Of a stretch of 64,000 bases of DNA, positions 1 to 13,400 are shown one piece after another. Under the pieces are notes generated by a model. The model was not told where the DNA came from, ran no database searches, and worked only from the letters and a program-made list of their open reading frames with translations. Made by a program: the position numbers and the translations under genes. The DNA comes from Yamagishiella unicocca. Taxonomy: Eukaryota > Chlorophyta > Chlorophyceae > Chlamydomonadales > Volvocaceae. Positions within the stretch are counted from its first letter, which is position 1, and the number at the start of each line of letters is the position of its first letter. The stretch is taken from positions 62,001 to 126,000 of the forward strand of contig BDSL01000069.1 of NCBI GenBank assembly GCA_003116995.1. The letters are read 5' to 3'.

Positions 1-121
1 GTTACTAACCCCGCGGTTTCACCCGAAGTCCCGAACCCGAACCCGAACCCTTCCAAATCCCTCCTTCCTTCCTGACGAACCCTTCCTCCTCCTCCTCCTC
101 CCCCTCCTCCGCTCCCCCCAG

Positions 122-3100
122 GCGAGGTCGTCGCCCTGGTGGGCCCCTCGGGCGGCGGCAAGTCCTCCATCGTGAAGCTGCTGGAGCGCTTCTACCTGCC
201 CACGGCCGGCAGGCGAGCAGCGACGGAGGGGGGCCCCCGGGGAACTGGAGGGCGGGGGTGTGTAAAACCCGTTTTACGGCAAAACCGTTTGGAGGGCGGG
301 GGGGGGGGGGAACAAGAGGGGGAGGGGGGAGCCAGAGGGGGAGGGGGGGTGCCGTCTAGCTTGCCAACATGCTGCCTGGTGGTCTGCCACCACCACCCTC
401 GCTGTGACCTCACGCCACGACACCGGACCTGTATCCTCTGCCGGGCCTCAAATCCCTGGCCCTGGCCCTGCCGACAGCGTACACGAGCACCCCGCGGCCC
501 CCCCCCTTCCCCTTCCCCCTCCCGGCCACCACGTCGAGTAACCGGTTCTCGTTTGTGCCCCCCCCCCCGCTGCGCGCCTCTCCCCCTCCCTGGACCCAGG
601 GTGCTGCTGGATGGCAACGAGCTAGGCGTGCTGGAGCCCAAGTGGCTCCGGCGGCAGGTGGCGCTGGTGAGCCAGGAGCCGGTGCTGTACGCTCGATCCA
701 TCCGCCGCAACATCCTGTTCGGGCTGGAGGCCGAAGACGGCTGCGCCAACCCGCCCACTGAGGAGGAGGTGGTGGAGGCGGCCAAGCAGGCGAGCAGCGG
801 CAGCGGCGGGGGGGTTACAATAATAGAACCGGTAACGCGACTGGGGAAATGTAGCGTGTGTGGGGGGGGAGGGATGAGAGGAAACCCGCGGGTCGAAACG
901 TACTGCAGAGACGAATAAACCTTTGGGGGGAAGGACTTTGGACACGTGTTTTAGTCGGTGCGTGTCGGAGAGCTTGGCCCGGAGGGCAGCGGGGGGGCAG
1001 GGGGAGGAGGTACGGAGGGTTGCAAGGAAAACCCCTGTACGAAAAGAAAACCGTTTAGGACAGACGTTTCGAGATGCATGCTGGAGGGCGGGTGTTTGGT
1101 GGCGGGGGGGCCGGGCGGTGGGACGGAAGAAGCCATGGCGCAGCGGCGCTGCCTCCTTCCCAACCCGCAAACACCCCCCCCCCCCGGCATTTCAGCGGCC
1201 TCGAGCACGTGGTCAAACACGATACCATCCAGCTAACAATGCCAGTCCTCTTTGGTCGATTCCACCCGGCCCTCCTTGGTCGCTTCACGCCCCTCTGTCC
1301 CACCCGGGCGCATCGCGCAGGCCAACGCGCACGACTTCATCACCTCCTTCCCCGAGGGCTACGAAACCAGCTGCGGCGAGAAGGGGGTGGCGCTGTCGGG
1401 CGGCCAGAAGCAGCGCATAGCCATCGCCCGGGCGCTGGTACGGCGGCCGAGGGTGCTGTTGCTTGATGAGGCTACCTCGGCGCTGGACGCGGACAGCGAG
1501 GTACGAACGTACGGCGCAGCGGGGGGCCCGGGGGGCGGGGGAGGGGGGGGGGCAGGTAGGGGGGTGCCATGTTGCCGCCTAACCAGCCGGCGGTCCAAAA
1601 CACGCAATGACACGCACAGCTCCGCCGGGTTATCACCCCGCCAAACCCTCGCAACCCTCCCACCCCCCAGCTTAGCCGCCAAAGGTCATATTACGACCTT
1701 CGGCTTTCGTATCCCCAACCCAGTTCTCCAGCATGCATCTCAAAACTTCTGTTTCAAACGGTTTTTTCGGACATCCACGGGTTTCCCTCGACCCCCCCCC
1801 CCACACCTCTTAACCCCACCCCACCCAACTCCCCACCGATCCACTCCCCCACGTCCTTCGGTTCACGGGTGTCCCCTTACCCCCCACTCTCCTTTCCGCC
1901 TTGTCCCCGCGTTTTCCTCGCACCCCCCCACACCCCCCCACCACCCCATACACGAAACACACGCAGGCGGTGGTCCAGGAGGCTCTGGACCGCGTCATGG
2001 CGGGCCGCACCGTGATCGTCATCGCGCACCGCCTGTCCACCATCCAGAACGCCAACCGCATCTACGTCATCGGAAACGGTGCCGTACAGGAGGTGGGTGG
2101 CCGTTGACGTGTCGGACGGCCGCGGCGGTCGGTATTTGGTATTTGGTAGTAAGGGGAGCGGGGGAAGACATACCGGTACCTGAGATGGCCCTCACGGCCG
2201 CAGCCGGCTTGGTTTCTGTCGGGGCACGACAACGCCTGCTTGGGACAAGACCCGGAGCCGTCGTTTACGCGCGCTCCGAAACACACATTGGACCGCCGCC
2301 CTGCCCGGCTGCTGACGTGGCCTCCGTGTCCTCCCCCCCGGCCTTCTCTCGACCAGACGGGCACCCACATGGACCTGCTGGCATCCGGCGGGGTGTACTC
2401 GCAACTGGTGCGGAGGCAGCTCACACGGCCCCTGTCGCAGGTAAGGGGGTGGCGGGGTCGCAGGGCTGGGGGGGTGGGGGGGGCAGGGTTGAGGGGGTGT
2501 CGGGGTCGCAGGGCTGGGGGGGTGTCGGGGTCGCAGGGCTGGGGGGGTGGCGGGGGCCCAGGATAGAGGGGCTCGTGTGGGGGCTGGGGGAGGGGACGCT
2601 GTCGCCCAGAGGGGGTCCCAACCGGGGGCGCAGGGGGCCATGCCGCCGATGGCGCTGCAGGCAGGCGGTGGCGGTGTGGGCGGGCAGTGGCGGGAAGGGC
2701 GGCGCCGGGTATGATAGCGCAGCGAACGGCAAGCACTGACGGCTGGGCTGGAATTGAAGGGAACGACCCGTGGGTCGGCTGCGCCTCGTGCAAACCAGCC
2801 CAGGGGATGAGGTGTTCCTGCGGCCGCTGCTGCCCGCCGCCGCGGCTGTGGCCGATGTTTTTGGGTTGCCCTGCCAGTGGTTTTGAGTACGGTATCACGT
2901 GCACACCCCAGCATGAGGCCTGCCAACGACACCTCCGCATAAACCATCGCCTCGTGTGCATGATTGCCGTCGAGCGTGTGCTGCCAGCTGGCTGGCTTGA
3001 CCCCTCCTCGTACGCGCGTGGTGCCGTGCTGTGCCGTACTGCCCGTTGCGGCAGGTGAGTCTGTCCGGAGGGGCTGGGGAGTCGCACACCCCGGGTATGA

Positions 3101-3580
3101 GTCGCTCCGGCTCCGGCCTGCTCCAAACCAACTTCCTGTCACTAGCACGGAGACAGTTGGTGAGTCACCGCTGCTGGGGGGTGGTGCGGGGGAGCGGTGC
3201 AGCTGGCCCGCGAGAGATCTTCGTCGCGACCTGGGTCGTCCAGACACCCCCCCAACCCCACCCAACACCAGCTACACTTCCCATGTCGAGTAACCTGTCC
3301 TTTTCTGTACCCCCCCCTTACCCAATCCGCCCTGTGTACGACCATGTACTACGCGGCGCAGGCCAACTTCCTAGCGAGCTCGGCCGACTTGCGGCCCTCT
3401 GTCAGCACCACGTCGCTCACGTCGCTGGCGGAAGACGCGCAACAGCAGACGCAGCAGTCACAGCCGCCGCAGCAGCCGCAGCCGCAGCAGCAGCCGGCAG
3501 CAGCAGCGGAGCGGCCAAACGGCGGCAGCGCGAGCGCAGGCGGCGGCGGCACCGACTCGGCGTCGACTAGCAGAGGGTAG
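122..3580 (+). CDS. TAP/ABCB-type half-size ABC transporter, C-terminal nucleotide-binding domain (5' partial)
   Basis: Exons by phase-consistent joining: 122-212, 600-789, 1321-1500, 1967-2092, 2357-2440, 3362-3580 (stop TAG 3578). The product contains a complete ABC ATPase domain: Walker [11 protein letters not shown]-loop VSQEP, signature LSGGQKQR, Walker [13 protein letters not shown], and the switch histidine in IAHRLST. The order and wording match the TAP/ABCB27-ABCB10 group of half-transporters, which work as dimers in organelle, vacuole or ER membranes. The membrane-spanning half lies before the window. The tail after the ATPase is Q/P/G-rich and ends STSRG. Introns 1 and 2 use GC donors (after 212 and 789) and begin with the same ten bases. 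Introns 2 and 3 carry a dispersed repeat. The substrate cannot be told from this fragment. The last intron (2441-3361) is 921 nt, so a skipped small exon there is possible. Confidence 0.9.
1021..1086 (+). repeat. Dispersed intronic repeat, copy 1
   Basis: Lies in ABC intron 2 in sense orientation. It shares the core GTTTAGGACAGACGTTT and the end GATGCATGCTGGAG with copies at 13331-13450 and 13831-13908. Confidence 0.8.
1671..1792 (-). repeat. Dispersed intronic repeat, copy 2 (antisense)
   Basis: Lies in ABC intron 3. Read on the minus strand it matches the copy at 13331-13450 over most of its length, including the GGTCGA start, the CATGCTGGAG block and the far end CTTAGCCGCC (seen on plus at 1671-1680). 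Confidence 0.75.
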
Positions 3581-4414
3581 CGATGCGCTCGGGTGCTGTG
3601 CGGGGGGCCATGCCTCTCGCTGCTGGTCAGGATGGAGGGGGAGGGCGGGAGGGAAGGGGACGGGAGGGAAGGGGGCGGGCGCGCGTGCAGCGGCACAGGG
3701 GGAGGAGGAGGAGAGGGGTGCCAACGAACAGAGAGCCTGGTTGGAGAACGGAATGGGTGTGGGCTTGTCGGGGCATGACGGCGGCCGGGGTACGGCAGGT
3801 CCAGTGGGGCGGGCTGGGGGGAGCGACGCAGCTGTGCTTCCGTGCCGGAGGGCCCCTGCATGCCGAGTGGGGTCAGACAGCTGCGACACCCCGAGGTCCA
3901 GCCGGGGTCGAGTTGGGGTGGACTGCGAGCGAGCCGTGGGCGTGTAACGAGTTGGTGTACGACGACTGCACCCTGCTGGTTAGTAACGAGATGTACGACG
4001 TGCTGCATGCTGGTTCGGGGGCCCAGGACCCCGATGCTTGGAGGGAGGGCGGCTCCCGGGTGGGAGGAACGGGCTGGCCTGCGTACTTGCGTGATATTGG
4101 TGGTGGTGGTGGTGGTGCTGCTGCTGCTGGTGGAGGTGGTGGGGGCTATGCGACTGGGGCCGGGGGTTCGGGTGCCGAGCGGACTATTGCGACCCGGACA
4201 TCACATTGTACAGTCAAGGGAGGCTTCGAAACCCAGCGGGCCCCTGGCTACTAGGTTTTATATAGTATCTTCTCATCTGTCAGCCCACGGGTTCGACTCC
4301 TAACGCACGCAGACGCACGCAGACGCACGCTCATCGCCGGCCCCCCATCCACCATCGATCTTACTTTTTCAGTGCTGACCCACGGGTCTCCACTCATACC
4401 ATTATGCCGCGTCG
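3581..4414. other. Convergent 3' intergenic region
   Basis: This 834-nt space separates the ABC stop (+) from the exonuclease stop (-) and must hold both 3' UTRs. It contains a GGT/GCT-type trinucleotide stretch near 4095-4145. No gene was seen. Confidence 0.7.
3943..3947 (+). terminator. Putative polyadenylation signal TGTAA of the ABC transporter
   Basis: TGTAA, the usual green-algal poly(A) motif, lies 363 nt after the stop codon. Confidence 0.4.
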
Positions 4415-7400
4415 CTATCGCCGCGTCCCCACCGGTGACTCTCTCCGCAGCTCAGCCTCCGAAACCACACCCGCCACCGCCGCCGCGGCCGCTTCCGCCC
4501 ACCGCTTCGCCGGCATGGCTGCCGTACCCTCAGCCGGGTCGTCCTCGAAACCCTCAGCCGCCTCCCGCCGCCCCTCACCCTCCCCTCCTGGCGACCCCTC
4601 CCCCTCCACCCCCCCTCTGCACCCCCCCTCTGCAACCGGACCTCCCACGCACGTCCCCGGGACATCCCCAGCCGCGGCATCCCTGCCCTCCGCCTCCCTC
4701 TCCTCCCTCTCCGCCTTCCTCTCCGCCTTCCTCTCCATCTTCCTCTCCGCCTCCCTCTCCGCGTCCCTCTCCGCCTCCGCGCCCCCCTCACCCGCCAGCA
4801 GGTCGGCCCCAGAGCCGCCTCCGACGACGTCGCCGGCCGCGCCTGGTCCCTCCTCCGGCCCCACTTCGCCCGGCGGATATCCGTCGTTGAAGAAGCTGAG
4901 CGTGGGGGCCTCCTCCGGCTGCCGCGCCCGCGCCAGCATGCCCCCCACCAGCGCGATGGCCGATGCGGACTTGGGCCCCATCCAAAACACCTTGCCGCAG
5001 CTGCCGCAGCGCCAGAACTCCTCCACCAGCTGAAGCGGGCGATGCACGGGCAACACGTGGGACGGGTGGGGAAGGGCGGCTGGCAGGTTGGTTGCGGAAG
5101 GCGGGGCAGGACTGTTGTACTTGGTTACCGACCGGAAGCGAAAGCGCACAGGGACGCTTGCTGGCGCGGCAGGGATTCACAACCCGAGGAGAGCTGAGCG
5201 GGAGTAACGAAAGAGAGACTGGGGCATGTTAGTTGGGCCGTAAACCGGCTGTGCGGTGGCCAGCAGCCTGACCACTGCAGCTGTTCGCCAGCCGCCTGTG
5301 GCGCCCCCGCCTGGCCCCCCACCTGCTCCCCCGCCTGGCCCCCACCTGCTCCCCCGCCTGGCCCCCCACCTGCTCCCCCACCTGCCCCCCCACCTGCTCC
5401 CCCGCCTGGCCCCCCACCTGCCCCCCCACCTGCTCCCCCGCCTGGCCCCCCACCTGCCCCCCCACCTGCTCCCCCGCCTGACCCCCCACCTGCCCCTTAG
5501 CCCCTTCTTCCGCCCCCTCGCTGCGGCCGGCTCCCACCTCGAACACCCGGGCGGGCACCAGACCCCGAGCCGCCTCCCGGGGAGAGACCAGCTGGAAGGC
5601 GGCCGCGTTGCAGGCGTTACAGCGGGACATGACCAGAGCCTCGTCGAACCTGCGGGAGAGCGGCAGGTGGTGAAGAACGGGTGGCGAGTGTGCGGCCAAG
5701 GGGGGGTGGGAGAGGAAAGAGAAGAAAGAGAGACGGAGGAGAGCGGCGGATGCAGGGAAAGCTGCCGGGGGTGCAGGGACACTGCGGCCACCTGGGGCAC
5801 CTCCGCGAACACGTACACGGAAAAACGAGTGCACAAAGAGCGGAAATCGATAACCGACAACGGACGCGAAGCCGCACCTGACGTTGAAGTGCCGTACGAG
5901 CTCCTCCAACTGAGCGGTCGCGTCATCGTTGTGCAGTACGTACGGCGCCGCCACGTCACGCCGCTCAGCCAGGCGCTGGTCCCGGGTGAGGAAGATGCGG
6001 CCCTCGCGGGCGGCCCGGGCTGTGAGCTGCCCCGGGGAGGGAGGGAGGGAAACCCGGGGAGGGAGGGAGGCAGCAGGAGGGAGGCAGGGTTGAGAGGAGA
6101 CCCATTGGTCGGCGCTTGAGAGCCAGCGCGTCGGTAAGGGCCTTTCCTAAAGTACGACTGCGTCAGGCGGGAAGCATCGCTTCCGCTCGCAGCGGCATTG
6201 CCGAGGTTGCGGTCTGTGTGGGGAGTCGGGAGTCACGGTATCGGCGTCCAACAATGCCGCAACCGCAATGACAGGTGGCACAACAGCAGGGGCGCGCGCC
6301 TGACCGCCGGGTGTGTGTGTATGTGTAGGCGGCCCCCCTCCCGCCCAGCCAGCCAGCCAGCCGCTCACCCTGGCCAGCTCCAGCTTTCCGGGGGAGGTGC
6401 GCCCCACGTACTCGGCGTCCAGCCCCAGGCACCGAAGCCAGCGGCACAGGCGGCCGAGCATGCTGTCGAGGAGGAAGCGAGTGGGCGCACCAGCTCCCCC
6501 CGCCGCCGCCGCCGAGGGAGGCGAAGACCCAGATGACGAGCCGGCAGCAGCAGCGGCGGCGTCCGCGGCGGCGCCGGCAGCGGCCAGGTCGGACAGAGAG
6601 GCGTGCGGAGAGGGCCACGGCGGTGCCGCCGCCGCCGCCGAGTCGTCGTCGGCGATGTCCACTGCCCGCCCGCCAGTGAGCGCCAGCAGCTGTTCGTACG
6701 ACACCTCCACGACGGCGTACGGCAGCCCGCTGCCGCAGTACAGTGGGCAGGTGGGGCCGGCGCCGGCGGCGGCGGAGCCTCCCCCTGGGGCCTCCGTCTG
6801 CTGCCGCTGCTGCAGGGTGGTTAGGCCGGCGTCCACCAGCACAGGCACCGGGGTCGGGTGGCCAAAGGGAGGTAGCGTGCCTGGGGAGGGGAGGAGAGGG
6901 GAGGGGAGAAAACCCGTTCACATGACATAGGATGTTTCGAGGAAGACCCGTGGATGCGAGAAAAAGCCGTTTAGAACAGATAGGAGGTGGGGCAGAGAGG
7001 CACCATCAGCGGCACCGGGGGAGGAAGGTGGGGCGGCAAGATGCTGCGGGCGGTGGGCCGGGGCGGAGGAGGGCGGAGAGGCAACGCCGGGGCTGGGGCT
7101 CGGGTGCTCGGCATGGAGGGGGGGGGGCGGGCGCGTGGTACGGCGGGTACGGGGGTCCGTACCTGGTACGAAGCCGTATGCAGACACGCACTCGCCGGGG
7201 GTGGCCACCCGCAGCGCCCTGCGCGCCACCCCTACCGCAGCAGCGACCTGTCGGTTGAGGTTGGGGGTGGGAATGAGAGTGAGAGGGTGAGTGACTGAGT
7301 GTGAGTGTGAGTGGGCGGGCGGTCGGGTGCGAGGGGGAAGAAGGGTGCGCCGTTGTACAGCCGCTCCCAGGCACAGCCTCCTTCACGCACGCCGTACCCA

Positions 7401-10400
7401 CGGAGAGGCAGTTACGTCCTGGCACCCGCCCGCCATCCCCCCCCCTACACGCCCTTGCCGCGCATGTCCCCCCCAAAGCTGTTTCCCCTGCAGGCGCCTC
7501 CGCCGCCCCCTTCCCCGCTGTGCACCTTGCAGCGGCCGCGGCAGGCGCGCCCGCCACCAGCCGCCGCCGCAACATCACGCCGCTGATGCCGCCGCCGCCG
7601 CCAGCCCGCGCCCGCGCCGCTGCAGCTGCTGCCGCCGCCGCTGCCCCGACCGCCCGGCTCGCCGCGCCGCCCGATCCCGCCATGGCCCCCGTGGCAGCGG
7701 CCGCGGCGGCTGCGGCGACAGCGGCTGCCGCCGCCAACTGCGCCCGGCAGCCCGCCGCCGCCCCAAAACCACGCCAGTCCGCGCCTCCGCCACCGCCACC
7801 TCCTCCGCCACCCCAACATCCGACCCCGCCGCCGCTCCCCACGTCCCCCGCTCCTCCCGACCCCGCCGCCGCCCCCCGCGGGCCCCGCCCTGCCTTGTGC
7901 CAGTCCAGGCGCCGGTCTCCGCGCACCGCCGCTAGCCAGGGCTTGCCCGCCGCCAGCACCGCGACGCTCTTGGCCACACGGCACGTCGGAACGCCCACAG
8001 CGGCGGCGGCGTCGGCGGCGGTGGCGGTGGCGGGGGGGCCTGGTGGCGGCGCGGAGCGAGGCCAAGGCGAAGGCGGAAGAGCCGAGGCAGGCTGTTGCCG
8101 GTGCTCCTGCGCCTGCAGCAGCGGCTCCGGCTGCGGTCCCGCTGGAGCGGCGGCGCCTGGGGAGGGCACGGCGGAGATCAGGGGTGTGACGTGGCTGACG
8201 AGGGAGGAGCGCGCCCGTGCCAGCACACGTTGGACGCAGTGTACCCTTACCCCCAGGCCAGAGAGAGCGACCGCCGCTGTGCTTTTTCCTAAAGTTACAG
8301 TGTACCAAAGTTACACGCCCATCTGGCTTCTTACCTTGGCACCCCCCGGCCTGCTGCTCCCCCACGATGCCGTACTCCGGCAGGAGCCACCGTACGGCAT
8401 TGCTGAGCCCGTGCCGCTCCAGGGCGGCCGCCACGCTCGGCGGCAGCGCCATCCCGCTGTCGCCGCCGCCCGCGGGTGCTGCCGCCGCCCCCGGCCCCGT
8501 CACTGCCGGTACCGGCGGCTGTACGGCTGCCGGTACGGGCGAGGCGCCGTACGTCTTGCTGAGCGCCTTGTATGGTGTACTCGCAGGTCCACTGCTCCTG
8601 TCGCGTGCGGCGATGGCCGTGCTGCCGCCTGCTGATCCTGCTGCTACTGCCGCCGCCGCCGCTACTGCTACTGCCGAGGTCAGCCGAAGGCTGGCTACTG
8701 CTGCTGCCAATGCCGCCGCCGTACCGCCGCATCGTCCGTCACTGCCGTCGATGCCGCCTCCGTCACCGTCACCGCCACTCCGCGGTCTCGGCCCGCCCGC
8801 CCCGATGCCGCTGCCGCCCCCCTGCCCGCCGCCGCTGCCGCCGCCACCCCCCCCGCCGTCACGCGGCTCCTCTTCGCTTCGCGGCTGGCTCCCCGCCGCC
8901 GCCGCCGCCGCCTGCTGTGCTGGCGTCGTTGTCGCTGCCTGTTCCAGCGCCTACGAGGGACAGCTGGCACGAGGGGCATGCGAGGCTGATTGATCATCTC
9001 GTCACTGCCCTGAGCAGAGAAGGCCGTCATGGCCGGTGCAGCTTGACGGCCGGACCGCCCCACACGACTCCGCCCCACACGACTCCGCCCCACACGACTC
9101 CGCCCCACACGACTCCGCCCCACACGACTCCGCCCCTACAACCCAGTCCCGCCCTCTCCCTCCCAACCCAGTTCCCCCCTCCCAACCCAGTCCCGCCCTC
9201 TCCCTCCCAACCCAGTCCCGCCCTCTCCCAACCCAGTCCCGCCCTCTCCCTCCCAACCCAGTCCCGCCCTCTCCCTCCCAACCCAGTCCCGCCCTCTCCC
9301 AACCCAGTCCCGCCCTCTCCCTCCCAACCCAGTCCCGCCCTCTCCCTCCCAACCCAGTCCCGCCCTCTCCCTCCCAACCCAGTTCCCCCCTCCCAACCCA
9401 GTCCCGCCCTCTCCCTCCCAACCCAGTCCCGCCCTCTCCCTCCCAACCCAGTCCCGCCCTCTCCCAACCCAGTCCCGCCCTCTCCCTCCCAACCCAGTCC
9501 CGCCCTCTCCCTCCCAACCCAGTTCCCCCCTCCCAACCCAGTCCCGCCCTCTCCCTCCCAACCCAGTCCCGCCCTCTCCCAACCCAGTCCCGCCCTCTCC
9601 CTCCCAACCCAGTCCCGCCCTCTCCCTCCCAACCCAGTCCCGCCCTCTCCCAACCCAGTCCCGCCCTCTCCCAACCCAGTCCCGCCCTCTCCCTCCCAAC
9701 CCAGTCCTGCCCTCTCCCAACCCTGTCCCCCCCCTCTCCCAACCCAGTCCCGCCGCACCGGCCGCCGCCGCTGCTGCTGCGCCGGCGCCGCCGCGAAGGG
9801 CGCCGTACGGTCCTTGACCACCGCCTCCGCCACCCCCGGCGGCAGGCGCTCGTGGAATGTGTCCCACAGCCGCACCAGCACGTGCGCGTCCTGGGCGGCG
9901 TACACCAGCTGGCGGGGGCTGAGGGGCCGGGCCTCCCAGTCAGATACCTGCGCACGGCCACGACACCCGTGTGCGTCGTCATCAACAAAAAATAAAAAAA
10001 ATAAAAAACCAAAAAGGAAAGGAGATGAACTGAAATACGCACACACCCACAGCGCGCGTTTTGATCAGAGGGATAACAAGATAAGAGGCCCAGCGCATGT
10101 GCCCGATGAGGGGTTTTCTTTACAAAAAAAGACCGGTTCCCCGGGGGGGGGGAGGTAGGGGCTGGAACGGGGTGCTGTCAGGTGTTCGAACATGGCACCT
10201 GGCGGCAACATGGTCCATGGGGAAATCGGGGCCTGGCTGTTGTCTGCCGGAGCTATGCGGGCCGCACCTGCATGGTCTTGTCGAGGGGCTTGCCCAGCAA
10301 CGCGGCAGCGAGGGTGGACAGACCCGCCTGGAAGGCGCGGCCGGGCAGCGAGACGGGTCGGGAGTTCTGCAAGCAGAGGAGGTGGGGCGGGGCGAGGGTG

Positions 10401-13400
10401 GGTTGGGTGGGTATGAGACGAACCCCCCCTCGGTCTTCCTCGAAACCCCCCGGGGGGAAGTGGCGTAATAATCCGGTGACACGGCATGGGGGAGGGGAGG
10501 GGAGGGGTGGGTCGCAAAGCTGCGAGTGTAGATTCCGTTGCTCACAAGGACAAGGCGGGTGTACCCCGGGCCGCAAACCGCCCTCTCGCCCCAGCCCAAA
10601 CCCCGCGTCACCTCACCTTTGGCCTCGCCGCCTGCGCCTGCGCCGTGACGTACGCCTTCCACATGTCGTACAGGTCCAGGGTGGCCGCCACCCGACGGAA
10701 GGCGGCCACGTGGGGGTAGGAGGTGGCCAGCTTGGACAGGTCGCCTGGGGGCGGGCGAGGGTGGGGCGTTGGGTTGGTTGGGTCGGTTGAGGCGGTTGAC
10801 TGGCAGCGGAAAACAACCCTACTGACCATACCTTCCCCCCAGCAATGTGACTTCAGACCCATACGTCATGGATACGCCCGTGGCGTGTCAAACCCTGGAG
10901 GCCCCCCTCCCCCCCCCGGCCACCCACTCACCTCCTAGCGCAAAGCCCAGCACCAGCGCGCCACCCGGGCCGAATACCGGCAGCAGCACTGAGTCTATGT
11001 CCAGCTGCTCCTGCTGCTGCTGCTCTTCCGCTGCCGCCGCCTGGCCGCCCTGCTGCCCGGCCGCTGCCGCCCCCGTGGATCCTGGCTCCGAAACCCCGGG
11101 CTGGGCCGCTGCGCCCTCCGCCCCCGCGGCCCCCCCTCCGCCTCCTCTCCCCCCACCGCCGCACAGCGCCATCAGGTCGAACAGCATGACGGCGTCGCGA
11201 GTGGCCACCTGAAGCAAGCTGGCAGGGGAAGCCGAACCGCCGCGACCGACCCTCCGCCTGCCGCCGCCGGTTCGCCGCTCCGCCTCCCCCACTCCATCTC
11301 CCTCTTGCGCCGCCTCCGCCTCCGCCCCCTCCTCCTCCTCCCCTCCCTCCTCCCCCTCCTCCTCCTCCGCCTCGGCATCCACCCCCTGCGCCTTCCACTC
11401 CACGTCGATACCCACAACCGTGGCGCCCGCCAGCGCCGCCGCCGCGGCGCGCAGACCCACGGGTCCGTCCACGAACAGCACCTCCCCCGGCGGCAGCGCC
11501 AGCGCCAGGTACCTGTCCGCGCGCTCCGCCTCCTGCGCCGCCAGCTGCTGCGGGTCCAGGTTCAGAGCCTCGGCGGGCAGGCCGAAGCGCTTGCGATACT
11601 CCTCCGCCAGCCCCGCCTCGCCGGCCGCCACCATCTGGTTTCGGAGGAGGAGTTGGGGGGAGGTGCCGCTGGTTTCGGAGGAGGGGTTTGGGGAGGTGCC
11701 GCTGGTTTCGGAGGAGGAGTTGGGGGGAGGTGCCGCTGGTTTCGGAGGAGGGGTTTGGGGGGAAGGCCGTTGGGCGGCGGCGGCGGGGGATGGTTGACGA
11801 CGGCAGAGCGAGTAGCGGGAAGAGGAGAAGGAAGGAGGCGCAGCATATCATTACCCTGACCACGTTTTTTTCCACTTTGCCGAGTCAGGGGTTTACTCCC
11901 GCTCTCCGGCACTCGCCGCCTGACCCCTACCACTACTTTTGGAGGGCGGGCGGTGGCCGCCCATCAGGGCACGCAAGGACGGGTGGAGCCCCGCAACCCG
12001 AGGGTAGGTGGTTAGGTGGTTATGTGGTTATGTGGTTAGTTGCACCTGCAGCAGCAGCTCCATCTGCATGGCGGTATCGCCGCCCACGAAGGTGGAGGCC
12101 ACACCCCACACCCGCTTGGACGCCAGCTTGGACAGCGCGGCTCGCCGGTAGCGGGCCTCGATGTCGGGGAACTCCTGGTTGCGTTGGGGGGTGGGGCCGC
12201 GTGTGATGTGGTCCCGGCGCAAGGACCCGTACGGCAGCCGCCTCGGTACGTTCGGCCGCCCACCCCCTCTCCCCCCGTAAGTCACAACAGAAGTCGACCG
12301 GGCAGCACCCCCACCCCCTGCTGCCTGTCTCCTCCCCCCCTGCTGGCTCCCACCCTCATCGCCCATGAACATGCCCCCTTCATCGCCCACAACACGCCCC
12401 CTTCCACAGCCCCGCTCTGCAGCACCCCGCCTCCCAGCCCCCACCGCTCCACGCCCCCCACCCCCACCGCTCCACGCCCCCCACCTCCAGCGGTACACAG
12501 CGGCACACGCACCTGCCGCAGTCCAAACACGCGGGTGGCCCTGGCCGCTGCTTTGAGGCGGTCCGCGGCTATGCACGCCTCCACATACACCACCTGGGGG
12601 AGCGGGGAGGGCACACCGGGGCAGGCAGCGGAGACCGGAGCCGGGGGGGAGGGGATGGCGGTGGCGGTTACCAGACCAATGGGCGGTCACGTCTTCACCC
12701 TCACCCTCACACTCGGTTGGCTCTCACGGCCCCCCACCCCCACCGTGAGCCTAAGGCGGGAGGACCCCCGCCACCGCCCCCGCCACTGCACCCCCGCCCC
12801 CGCCACTGCACCCCCGCCCCCGCCACTGCACCCCCGCCCCCGCCACTGCACCCCCGCCCCCGCCACTGCACCCCCGCCCCCGCCACTGCACCCCCGCCCC
12901 CGCCACTGCACCCCCGCCCCCGCCACTGCACCCCCGCCCCCGCCACTGCACCCCCGCCCCCGCCACTGCACCCCCGCCCCCGCCACTGCACCCCCGCCCC
13001 CGCCACTGCACCCCCGCCCCCGCCACTGCACCCCCGCCCCCGCCACTGCACTGCACCCCACCCAAGACCACCCCAGCCTCCGCCACCGCGCCCCTGCCCA
13101 GCCCCCGCCACCCCACCGCGCCCCTGCCCAGCCCCCGCCACCCCACCGCGCCCCTGCCCAGCCCCCGCCCCCCGCCCCCCGCGCCGCCACCCCCTCCCGC
13201 ACCTGGTCTGCCCGGCTGAGGCCGGCCACCCACTTCTCCGCCGCCGCCTCCTTGCCCTCGTCCACGAGGCGGGACAGCAGCGCACGTCGGTCAACCAGGT
13301 CAGCCAGCAGAGCCTGAGGGCCCCGGGGGGGGTCGAGGAAGACCCGTGGATGCGAGAAAAACCGTTTAGGACAGACGTTTTGAGGTGCATGCTGGAGAGC

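Noticed and set aside
9061..9755. CRISPR-like array
   Set aside because: Units are directly adjacent with no unique spacers, and this is eukaryotic intron sequence.
9002..10158. Several ORFs above 240 codons on both strands
   Set aside because: They are produced by the stop-free 15-nt and 25/21/19-nt tandem repeats; real coding here is limited to exon 9 of the exonuclease (9947-9759).
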